This document shows, piece by piece, positions 9,201 to 21,200 of a stretch of DNA of 64,000 bases (its first letter is position 1; the number at the start of each line of letters is the position of its first letter). The notes beneath the pieces were generated by a model that was given only the letters and a program-made list of their open reading frames with translations, had not been told where the DNA came from and did no database searches. Source of the DNA: Ereboglobus luteus (lineage in GTDB: Bacteria; Verrucomicrobiota; Verrucomicrobiia; Opitutales; Opitutaceae); the NCBI RefSeq assembly GCF_003096195.1, contig NZ_CP023004.1, positions 473,299 through 537,298 of the forward strand, given 5' to 3'. The position numbers and the translations under genes are program-made.

Positions 9201-12200
9201 ATTCGGAGCGTGCCGCTGACATTGGTCGCGGCGGCGCCGAGATTGTTTTGCCCGCTCACAAGCATGTCGCCGATGATGTCCCACTCGCCGTCGAAGCCGG
9301 TGTTGTCGCCGCCGACCGTGACGGACGCGTCGGACGCGATGCGGTTGGTGCCGCTGCCGCTGATATTCGCCGCCAGGTCAACGCCCGTGACGCGCACATC
9401 CAGCAAACCCGCATTGGCCGTGGTGTTCGCGTATGCGCCGGCGGCGGTGAGCGCGAGCGTGGCGTTGTTGGTCACGTTGCCATCGCCGAGACCGCCAAGA
9501 TGCGCCAGCGTGAGCGTGCCGCCCGTGATCGTGGTCACGCCGGTGCGGACGTTTGCCTGGCTGATGACGAGGTTGCCGGTGTTTTGCTTGATGAGTTCGC
9601 CTGCGCCGGAGAGGGCGTTGGCGAAGTCCCACGTCGCGGCATTGTCGGCGACAAATACACCGCTGTTGGCAATCGCGGCCGCGCCGGTGTTCTCGGCCCG
9701 GCTCGCGATGAGACGCGAATCCGCGTCGATGATGAAACTGCCGGATGCGGTGATGGCGTTTGCTCCGGTGAGCGTGATCGTCGAGCTGCTTGAAAGTTGC
9801 ACGTTGCCGTCGCCGTTGACGGATTTCGCGAAGTCTCCGCGCGCCGCGTCGAACAACACCAGGTTGCTGTTTTCGATCTCACCGGTCACGCCGACGCCGT
9901 CAGCCTCGCGCAATTTGAGCGTGCCGCTGTTTTCAATCGCGGCGGTGAATCCGCTGTTCGAGTTGGTCACATCAAGCATGCCGCCGATGAGCGCGAGCGT
10001 GCCGCCGCCGGTGAGCGCGCCGGAGCTTGTGCCGCCGGACAGAATCGTGAGCGCGCCGGAGTTCAAGTTCAGCGTTGAGGTTGCGGCGCCGTTGAACGCG
10101 CCCACGGTTTGCGCCTTGCCGTCGAGGTCCGCGCCGGTGTTGGCGGCGAGATCAAGCAGGCGCGTCTGGCCGAGCGCGCCGTCAACGCCGAGCTTCAAGG
10201 TGCCGCCGGTGACAAGCGTCGCGCCGGTGTATGTGTTGCCGGTGTTGACCAGGGTGATGATGCCGGTTTCGCCGTCGGCGTTGATTTGCAGGTTGCCGTC
10301 GCCGCTAACCAGGGCGCGCAGTTCGGCGCCGCCGAGGAAGGCGGTGTCCTTGTCCAGCAGCGTCGTCTGGCTGGTGAGCAGGTGCAGGTGTGTGAGCGTG
10401 TAGGCGAGGAAAATGCCGTCGTCGCCGGCCGTCGCCATGAAGTCGTAGGTGCCGCTGGCGGTCACCGTGCCGGCGCGCGTGATGTCGCGCTGCGTGGCGT
10501 CGCCGAGTTCGTTGCCGGCCTGGTCGACAAGCTGCGCGCCGGTGAGCGCGGTCTTGCCGCTGTGCGCGGAGCTCTTGACGAGCTGGACACTCATCTCCTC
10601 ATCCTGCCGCAGGAGCGAGAGCACGGAATTGAAACCGCCCGTGTCAACCACCAGCACGGTGTCGCCGACGTGCAGCGCGTTTGTTTCAACGAAGGAGGCG
10701 GCGGCGGTGCCGCTGTTATCCAGCGCGAAACGGATCGTGCCGCTTTCCAGCAGCAGGTTTCCGATTCGCTGCGAGCCGGTGGCGACTGTCGTGAAATTGC
10801 CGTCATCAATAACCAGGCTCGCGTTCGTGAGCGCGGAGGCATTGTCCGCGCCGAGGGCGAATGTGTTGTTTTGCAAACGCACCGTGCCGCTGTAATTCGC
10901 GCCGACAACAGTGGTCGCGCCGAAATTGAAGCTGCCGGCATTGCGCACCAGCAACTCGCCCGACGCGCCGGCCAAACGGTGGTTGAAAACGTAGTCGCCG
11001 CCCATGCCGTCCAACACGAGGCGGCCGCCGTCGATTTCCACGGCCGCGCCGGACGCGCCGGCGACGCCGAGATTGTCTTGCGAAGTCATGGTGCCGCCGC
11101 CGCGCACGAGCCACGTGCCCGTGAAGCCGGTGTTGTCGCCGGCGATGGAGATATCCGCACCGGAGCCGACAATGGCGGAGCCGACGCCGCTGATGTCGTT
11201 GGAAACGGCGCCGTCGAAATTGTCGAAAACAAGAACGCCCGCGGATTGCACCTCGACTTCCGACGAGCCAAGCGCGCCGGCAATCGCGGCGGTGAGCGTG
11301 CCGGTCGCGATGAGCGTGTCGCCGGTGAAGTTTTCGTTGGCGCGGGCGATGGAGAGGTTGCCGGTGTTTTGCTTGAGGAGCGTGCCGGTGCCGGCGAGGA
11401 CGTTGGTGAAGTCCCATGTCGCGGCATTGTCGGCGACAAACACGCCGGTGTTGGCAATCACGGCCGCGCCGGTGTTGGCGGCCTGGCTCGCGATGAGGCG
11501 CGAATCCGCGTCGATGATGAAACTGCCGGAGTCGGTGATGGCGTTGGCTCCGGTGAGCGTGATCGTCGAGCTGTTTGAAAGTTGCACGTTGCCGTCGCCG
11601 CTCACGGATTTCGCGAAGTCGCCGCGCGCCGCGTCGAACAACACCAGGTTGCTGTTTTCGATCTCGCCGGACACACCGACCGCGCCGGCCTCGCGCAATT
11701 TGAGCGTGCCGCTGTTTTCAATCGTTGCGGTGAATCCGTTGTTGGAGTTGACCACGTCGAGCACGCCGTCGATGAGCGCGAGCGTGCCGCCGCCGGTGAG
11801 CGCGCCGGAGCTTGTGCCTCCGGACAGGATCGTGAGCGCGCCGGAGTTCAAGTTCAGCGTTGAGGTTGCGGCGCCGTTGAACGCGCCCACGGTCTGGGTC
11901 TTGTCGTCGAGGTCAACGCCGGTGTTGGCGGCGAGATCGAGCAGGCTCGTGCGGCCAAAGGCGTTATCCGTGTTGGCGATCACGGTGCCGCTGGTGATCG
12001 TGGTCGTGCCGGTGTAGCTGCTCATCGCGTTGCCGATGAACACCTCGCCGGTGGCGCGCATTTCGAAATTGCCGGTGCCGGTGAGTTGCACGCCAAGAGT
12101 ATCGTCGGTGGCGCCCTCGTTGGCGAGCACGATGGTCTTGCCGTCGTCGGCGTCGAGCCGCTTGAGGCCGTAGGTGAGATACACGCCGCGGCTTCCGTCC

Positions 12201-15200
12201 TCGTCGCTGACCACGGCGAAGTAATCGTAATACGCGGTGCCGAGCGTGCCGCTCGCGTCGGTGACTGGCTTGCTAATCGCGGCTGTGCCGCCACTGAGCG
12301 CGCTGCCGCTGATCGTGGTGATGGAAAGCTGCGCGCCCGCGCCGCTTTCAACAACGCCGGCGGCGATAACTTGCTGGAGATTTTCGCCGTCGTCCTGGTC
12401 GAAGAACGAGGTCGCGGTGGGCGCGTCGGCTTCGAGATCGATCGGGCCGCTGCCGCTGATGACGATGGTGCCCGTGCCGGACGCGCCGAGGCGGTCGACC
12501 GTGAGCGTGCCGGTGATGACGTTGTTGACCATCCTCGTGACAAAGGAGCCGCCGTCGAAGTCGAGGCCGGCGATTTTGCGATTGGATGCGATGGACGCGC
12601 TGCCGCTCGCGCCGAGGTGAAGCATTGCCTTTTGCAAGGCGGTTTCCGAGGTGTCGTCGTCGAGCAGGAATGATCCGTTTTTGACGAGCACCGCGCCGGT
12701 GAAATGGCTTCCGGTGGAGGCGGCGTTCGCGGCGGCGAAGCGGAACGTGCCGGAGCCGCCGAGATCGGCCGCGAGCACGCCGGCGCCACTGAGGGCGTTG
12801 TAGTAGGTCCAGTCGGAGCCGTTGCCGACGGTGAGCACGCCGTCAACGCGCGTGGCGGCGTCGCCGAGATTGTCCTGCATGGCGACGGTCGCGGAGCCGT
12901 CGGCGGCGATGTGCCACAGGCCGTCGAAGCCGGTGTTGTCGCCGGTGATGTTTGTATCCAGATTTTCAATACGGTTGGTGCCGCTGCCGGTGATGTCCGA
13001 CGCAAGCGTGACACCGCTGCCGGTGACAAGGAGCACACCGGCGTTGGCCGTGTTGTTGGCGAAGGCGGCGTTTTCCAGCGCGAGGGTGAGCGTGCCGGTT
13101 TGCGCGATGCGCGCGACGCCGGTCGCGCCGATGGCGCCGGACGCGCCGAGCTCGAGCTCGCCGTTGTTAATGAAGGTGTCGCCCTCGTAGGTGTTGTCGG
13201 ACGTGAGCGCGAGGGTGGAGTCGCCCTCCTTCACCAGCGCGCCATCGCCGGCGATGAGGCCGGAGAAGGTGGAGCTTCGCGCGGTGCTCACCGTGAGCGT
13301 GCCGGTGCCGAGGGTGATGTCGCCGTCGCCGGAGAGGTTGTTCACGCGCTGGTTAAAATTGTTCAGGTCGAACACCCCGTCCACGATGACGGCGTCGCTG
13401 GCGGCGATGGCGTTGGCCGTGCCTGCGCGCAGCACACCCTCGCTGACGAGCGTCGTGCCGGTGTAAGTGTTTTCCGCGCTCAGGATGAGTGTGCCCTCGC
13501 CGAGCTTGGTGAGCGATTTGCCGTCCCAGCCGGCGTGCGCGGTGGTGTTGCCCAAAACGACATCAACGTCGAACGTGTTGCCCGCGCCGAGCGTGAAGTC
13601 GCCGTGGCTGTATGCAGCGTTGCCGCCGAACCATGAGAGATCAATGCCGGCGAGGTATTGTTTCGCATCGGCGGATTTGTAGATGCCGCCGTAGAGATAG
13701 TCGGGAAGGCTCGCGGCGTCGAAACCGGCGAGTGTGGCGCTGGCGAAGGTGCCGGAGATCGTGCCGGTGGTTGTTTTGAGGAGCACTTGCGTGCCGTTCG
13801 CAAGAACCGCGCTGGCGGTGGAAAGATTGGAGTCGATGGTAAATCCGGTCACGCTGAGCGTGCCGTCAACTGTCGCCGTCGATGCGATGACGAAGGCGTC
13901 GTCAAGGCCGCGCGAGGAGGCGTCGAGCGCGAGCGTGGACATGGCATTTTGATAATACCTGCCGCCGACGTTGACGAGACCGCTGCCGGAAACGCCGAGG
14001 TAACCGACGCCGGAATATCCGACGCGGAGGTTGTTCATGTTGTTAAAATAACCGGTGCCGCTCACCGTCACGCGGCCGTCGCTGCCGGCGTAGCGCCCGA
14101 TGTATCCGTGGGTGGTTTGCACACTGCCGCTCCCGGCAATCGTCAGGGTGCCCGTGCCGGTGCGGCCGACATAGAGACCGACCATGCTCGTATTATTCCA
14201 GTATCCAAAATCATCCACGGTCACGCTGCCGTTGCTGTTGGCGGCGTAGCCGATGTTGCCGCTGTCGCTTTGCACGCGGCCGCTGCCTGAAATCGCCAGG
14301 CTGCCGGTGCCGCTGTTGCCGACGCGCAAGTCGCCCGTGTTATTAAAGTAACCGGAGCCGCTCACGGTCACACTGCCTTTACCGCTGGCGTTGTTGCCGA
14401 CGTAACCGTTGGTGGTTTGCACGCTGCCGCTCCCGGCAATCATCAGGATGCCCGTGCCAGACCGTCCGACGTGGAGATCGCCCGTGTTATTCCAGTATCC
14501 GGAACCGTCCACGGTCACGCTGCCGGTGCTGTTGACGCTGTTGTTGCCAATGTAACCGGTGGTGTTTTGCACGCTGCCGCTTTCGGTGATCCTCAGGCTG
14601 CCGGTTCCGTTATTGCCGATGGCGAGTGTGAGCGTGTTATTCCAGAAACCGGAACCGCCCACCGTAACGGCGCCGACGCCGGTGGCGTAGCCGCCGATCT
14701 CGCCGCTGTCGCTTTGCACGCTGCCGCTTCCGGCAATTGTCAGGGTGCCGGTGCCGTTAGCGCCGACATAGAAGCCGCGTGTGTTATTCCAGAAACCGGA
14801 ACCGCCCACTGTCACGTTTCCGACGCCGCCGTCGTAGGCGCCAATGTAACCGAACGCGCTTTTCACGCTGCCGCTTTCGACAATCGCCATGTCGCCCGCG
14901 CCGGTGTCGCCGACATAAAGGTAGCCGTTGCTGGAAACGCCAGCCTCGACGCCGAGATAACCGCTCACGGTGACCGTGCCGCTGTCGGCGGCGGTTTCGC
15001 CAATGATGACGCGCGTGTTGCCACCCGTCCAGTCGGTGATGTTAAGCGCGCCGCCGTTGACGAAGGTCGTGCCGGTGTAGGTATTGCTCGCGCTGAGAAC
15101 GAGCGTGCCCTCGCCGAGTTTGGTGAGCGATTTGCCGTCCCAACCGGCGTGCGCGGTGGTGTTGCTTAGCGCCACGTCAACGTCGAACGTGTCGCCCGCG

Positions 15201-18200
15201 CCGATGGTGAACGTGCCGTGGCTTCGCGGCGCGTCGCCGAACCAGGAGAGGTTGACCCCGGCGAAGTATTGTTTCGCGTCGGCGGATTTTTGAATGCCGC
15301 CGTAGATATAATCTGGCAGGTCGGCGGCGTCGAAACCGTCGAGCGTGGCGCTGGCAAACGCGCCGGCGATCGTGCCCGTGGTTGTTTCGAGGAGCACTTG
15401 CTTGTCGTTGGCGAGAACCGCGCTGGCGGTCGAGAAATCCTCGCCGATGCTGAACCCGGTCACACTGAGCGTGCCGCCGACTGTCGCCGATGACGCGATG
15501 ACGAAGGCGTCGTCGCTGCCGCGCGAGGAGGCGTCGAGCGCGAGCGTGGACATGGCGTTTTGGCGATAGGCGCCGCCGACGGTGACGAGGCCGCTGCCGG
15601 ATATGGCGAGGCGGCCCGTGCCGCTGTTGCCGACGATGAGGTTGCCCGTGTTGTTCCAGAGGCCGGAATCGGAAACGGTCACAACACCATTGCCGCTGGC
15701 GAAACGACCGATGTAAGCGGTGTCGCTTTGCACGCTGCCACTCCCCACAATCGCTAGGGAGCCATCGCCGTAACGTCCGACGGAGAGGTTGCCCGTGTTG
15801 AGCCAGTGGCCCGAACCGCCCACGGTCACGGCGCCAACGCCGCCGGCGCTGTTGCCGATGGCGCCGATGTTGTTTTGCACGACGCCGCTTCCGGAAATAG
15901 TCATGCCGCCGGCGCCTTTATCGGCGACGTAAAGATCGCCCGCGGTGCCAAGGTAACCGCTCACGTTGACCGTGCCGCTGTCGGTCGCGGTCGCGCCAAT
16001 GATGACGCGCGCGGTGCTGCCCGTCCAGCCGGTGATGTCGAGCGCGCCGCCGTTGACGAGGGTCGTGCCGGTGTAGGTGTTGCTCGCGCTGAGGATGAGC
16101 GCGCCCTCGCCGAGCTTGGTGAGCGATTTGCCGTCCCAACCCGCGTGCGCGGTGGTGTTGCCGAGCGCCAGGTCAACGTCGAATGTATCGCCCGCGTCGA
16201 TGGTGAAAGTGCCGTGGCTGTATGACGTGTCGCCGAACCAGGAGAGGCTCAGGCCGGCAAGGTATTGTTTCGCGTCGGCGGATTTGTAGATGCCGCCGTG
16301 CAGATAATCGGGAAGCCCTGAGCCGTCGAAGCCGTCGAGCGTGGCGCTGGCAAACGCGCCGGAAATCGTGCCCGTGGTTGTTTCGAGGAGCACTTGCCGG
16401 GCGTTGGCAAGAACCGCGCTGGCGGTCGAATCATCCGAGCTCGCGGCGAATCCGGTCACGCTGATCGTGCCGCCAACTGTCGCCGATGTTGCGACGATGA
16501 AGGCGTCGTCAAGGTCGCGCCCGGAGGCGTCGAGCGCGAGCGTGGACCTGGCGTTTTGGGAATACGCGCCGCCGACGTTGACGAGGCCATCGCCGGAAAT
16601 GCCGAGGTAGCCGGCGCCAAGATCGCCGAGAGTGAGATTGCCCGTGTTATTCCAAAGGCCGGAATCGGACACCGTCGCGCGGCCGGTTGCGGCGGCGGCG
16701 GAGCCAATGGTGACACCGACTGTTTGCGCGGAGCCGCTGCCGGCGATCACAATTTCGCCGCCGCCATCGCCGCCGACGTGGAGTTCGCCGGTGCTGCGGA
16801 GATAACCGGCCACATCGACCGTGCCTGTGTAGGTGACGAGGTCGGAGCGGTTGAAGATGAGCGCGGCGCCGGCGGCGACTTGCGCGTTGGCGGCGACCGC
16901 GCCGCCCGCCCAGCCGTCGGTTGCGCCGGAGCCGATTTGGAGCGCGCCGGTTTCGACGACGAGGTTGCCGGTGATGGCGTTCGCGCCGGTGAGTGTGGTG
17001 GTGCCGGCGCCGAGCTGGACGAGGTCGCCCGCGCCGGTGATCGCGCCGCCGTGGGTGATGTTGTCGGAGCGGTTGATTGTGAGCGTGCCGGAGTTGGCAA
17101 CCGCGGCGCTGGCGATCATGCCGGACGCGCCGCCGCCCTCCCCTTCGCCGAGCTGGAGGTGCGCGCCGGTTTCGATTGTCGTGACTCCGGTGTGGGTGTT
17201 GTTGCCGACGAGGATGAGCGCGCCGCCGGCGGCGAGTGTGAGCGCGCCCGCGCCGTCGATCGTGCCGGAGAAGACGAGGCCGGCGGTGTTGTTGATGATG
17301 TCGAGCGAGCCGTCACCGATGTGGATGGCGCCCGCGCCGGAGAGGTTGCGCAGGGCTTGGTCCGTGTTGTCGGTGTCGAAGGCGGCGCCGGCGGTGATGG
17401 TCACCTTCGTGCTGCTGGCGATGATGTTGTCGATGCCGGCGGTGGTGAGCGTGGCGGAGCCGGTGATGAGTGTCTCGCCGGTGTAGTCGTTGTCGGTGTG
17501 GCCGAGGATGATGGTGCGACTGCCGGTGAATGCGAAGCCCGCCGCGCCCGTGCCGGTGAGTTGCGCGCTAAGTGTGTCGTCGATGGCGTCGCCCGGATCG
17601 ATGACGATGTTTTCGATGTCGCTGAGCGACTCGATTGAGATGAGGCCGTGGTTGAGCAGGATGTCGCCGTCCTGGGTGATGGCGTTGTAGCCGTAGGTAT
17701 TTTTGCCGACGGGCCTGCCGCCTGTATCCGTGCCGTAGGTGATGGAGGAGGTGCCGGAAAGGATCGGGTCGCCGTTGCTGTCAACAAGGTCAAAGCCGAT
17801 GCCGTCCTCGGGGCCGTTTTCGGTGGAGTGAACGATGGTGCGCTCGCGCAGGAAGGAGCCGGACGCGATGACGTCAATGTCAAAGATATTTCCCTCAAGG
17901 CCAATTCGCGGGTCCGGTGCCTGGGGGACGCCGGAGAGGAGTTCGGTGTCGACGCCGATCGTCGTCGAGGCGGTGAGGTTGTCCTCGTTGACGAGGAGCG
18001 TTTTCACGGTGAGCAGATGTGGCTCCACGCCGGAGGTCGAGTCCGTGTTGGTTTTCACGATGAAGGTGCCGCCGTCGAGGTTGAGGCCGCCGATAGAGCG
18101 GTCGGCATCGAGGATGGTCTCGGAGTTTTCGGTGAGCCAGAGGGTCGCGTCAGCGAGAACGGTTTCGGCGTCGTCGTTGAAATTGAAATGGGTCATTTGC

Positions 18201-21200
18201 GCGCCTCCGCCGACGCCGACTGTGCCGGTGAAGTAAACGTCTGAGGGATTGAGAGGCTGAAGGCTGAAGGTGACGGCGTCGGTCGGTGAGGTATTGAGGA
18301 GGCGCACGAAGCCGCCGCCGGTGAGCGTGTTGGCGACGGTGGCGTCAGCGGTGGCGCGCACGCCGAGAGTCGCGCCGGCGGCGATGTTCACGGCGGCGGC
18401 GTTGAGTTGGGTGATCCCCCAGTCCACGGTCAGGAGGCCTTCGCGCACATCGACGGCGTGCATGTCGAGGCCGTCGGTGTCCATGATCCATTCGCCCCCG
18501 CCTTGCTTGGCCAGCGTGCCGGTGAAAGTCGTGGGGCCGGTGACCGCCGAAGTGTAGGCGTATTCGCTGCCGGCCGCGCCGTTGAGCACCAGTTGCGAGG
18601 CGGTGCCGGCGATGGCGAGCCGCCCGACCAGCGTGCTGCTGTTCCAGAGATGCACCTCGTGCGCCTCGTCGTCGCCGAGCAAGTCAATGGCGTAGTCGCC
18701 GCCGAGAATGACTCCCCCGGCCAGGTTTGTGACAACGGTCCGGCCCTCCTCGTTGGAAACGCCCACGTCGGCCAAGCCGATGATCGTGCCGCTGTTTGCC
18801 AGCGTGCCGCCGTATGCCAGCATGACGCCGGCATCGGCGCCCTGGATCAAGCCGCCGGCGTTGTTGGTAATCGTGGCCTCCTCCTCGGATTCGATACCAC
18901 TTGCGTAAGACTGGCCGGGGATGCCCTCGGCGAGGATGGTGCCGCTGTTCGCAATGGTGCCTCCGGCTCCCAGGAAAATGCCGAACCTGCCGCCTTGGAT
19001 GAGGCCGGTGGCATTGTTGGTGATCCTGGCCGCGTCGCGACTGCTGATGCCGGTAATGGCCCCGCCGATGATCGTGCCGCTGTTGGTGACCTCGCCCCCG
19101 GTTTGCATGCGGATGCCAAGCGTGCCTCCGCGGATGAGACCTCCGGCGGCGTTTGTGATTGTCGCCCCGGTGTTGATGGCGTGGATACCCGTCACGCCCT
19201 CAATCGTGCCGCTGTTGAGAACGGTGCCCCCGGCTTGCAACAGGACGCCGCCCCTGAAGCCCCTGATGAGGCCGCCGTCGGTGTTGCTCACCAGCATGGG
19301 CACGTTAACGTTGGTGACCGCGTATTCGTCGCCTTTGATGACGCCACGGTTGGTGATTTCGCCGCCGGCATCCAATTGCACGCCGTTGCGACTGCTCGAA
19401 ATCAAACCGGTGGCGTTGTTGGTGAGCAGCACGGGCGCGCCGCCGCCGCGGACTCCGGCGGCGTCCGCGTTGAATATGCCACTGCTGATGATCGAGCCGG
19501 AATTAATGACGACGCCCCCGGCTGTCAGCGCCAGACCGGCGGACTCGCCATACATCAAGCCGGTGACGCCGTTGGTGATGTGCGCGGCGGCATTTTCGGA
19601 AAGCACGCCGTGGCCCCCGCTAATGAAAGAACTGCGCGTGCCGCGGATTTCCCCGGTGTTTTCCACCGTGCCCCCGGCCTGCATGTGAACGCCGGCCAGG
19701 ACACCCTGGACCAGGCCGCCGGTGGTGTTTGTGATTGTGACGGTATCGCCGGCGCGGATGCCGTAACTGGCGGCGTTTGTGCCAATGATCCGGCCGCTGT
19801 TTGTGATCGTGCCATTGCCCGCCAGCGAAATGCCCGCGGTGCCGCCTTGGATCAGGCCGATGACGGCGTTGGTGATTATTATATTATCGCCGCCCTCAAT
19901 GCCGTGAGCCTCGGTGCCGATGATCGTGCCGCTGTTCGTCACCGTGCCGCCAACGGCGAGATGCACGCCGGCGATGCTGCCTCGGACAAGGCTTTCGTTG
20001 GCAAAATCCGCCGCGCCCTCCAAGATAACCGCCGTGCCGGTGACGTCGATGGTGCCGGTGTTGGCGAGCGTGGAACTGGCCCCGATGACGGCGCCGCGTT
20101 CGCCGCGCATGAGGCCCCGGTTGTCAACCTTGGTGGTGCCTCCCGCGTAGATGCCGCCCTCGATAACGCCGGTGTTGGTGATTTCCGCCCTGCCGTCGTT
20201 AACGAGCACAGCGTAGTCGTTGCCGCCGATGATCGTGCCGCTGTTCGCGACCGTGCCGCCGGCGCTGAGAAACACGCCGATGAGCCCGCCGCGGACAAGG
20301 CTTCCGTTGGCAAAATCCGCCGCGCCCTCGAAGATGACCGCCGTGCCGGTGACGTCGATGGTGCCGGTATTGGCGAGCGTGGAACTGGCCCCGATGACGG
20401 CGCCGCGTTCGCCACGCATGAGGCCTTGGTTGTCAACCCGGGTGGTGCCGCCCGCGTAGATGCCGCCCTCGATGACACCGCCGGCGGCGTTGGTGATGTC
20501 CGCCACGCCGTTGTTAACGAGCACAGCGTAGTTGCTGCCGCCGATGATCGTGCCGCTGTTCGCGACCGTGCCGCCGACGCGGAGATGCACGCCGGCGAGA
20601 CTGCCGCGGGCAAGGCCTTGGTTGTTGAAATCCGCCACGCCCTCGAAGATGACCGCCGTGTTGGTGACGTCGATGGTGCCCGTGTTGGCAAGCGTGGAAC
20701 TGGCTCCGATGACGGCGCCACGGACGCCGCGCATGAGGCCCCGGTTGTCAACCCGGGTGGTGCCGCCCGCGTAGATGCCGCCTTCGATGACGCCGTCGGC
20801 GGTGTTGGTGATGTCCGCCACGCTTCTGTTTGCGTTCACCGCGTATTCTTTGACGCCAATAATCGTGCCGCTGTTTGTCACGGTGCCGCCACTGAAGAGA
20901 TTCACGCCCTGAACCCTGCCATGAATCAGGCCGCCGACCGCGTTATCCACGGATCCGATGCCGATGTGGGAAAAGACGCCGTAACCGTCGGATCCGACGC
21001 CGGAAATCGTGCCGGCATTGACCAGCGTGCCGCCGCCGCCGAGATACACTCCGTGGCGGGAGCCTTGAATCAGGCCGCCCGTCGTGTTGCTTACGAGCGT
21101 GGCGGTGGAGGCGGAATAGATGCCGCTACCTCCGGCTCCGGTGCCGGATATCGTGCCGGCATTGAGCACCGTGCCACCCGCCCTGAGATACACGCCGCGA

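Noticed and set aside
13991-14990. Regular tandem repeats that could suggest a CRISPR array
   Set aside because: Units of about 140 bases are coding throughout, have no constant short repeat with unique spacers, and no cas genes are near.
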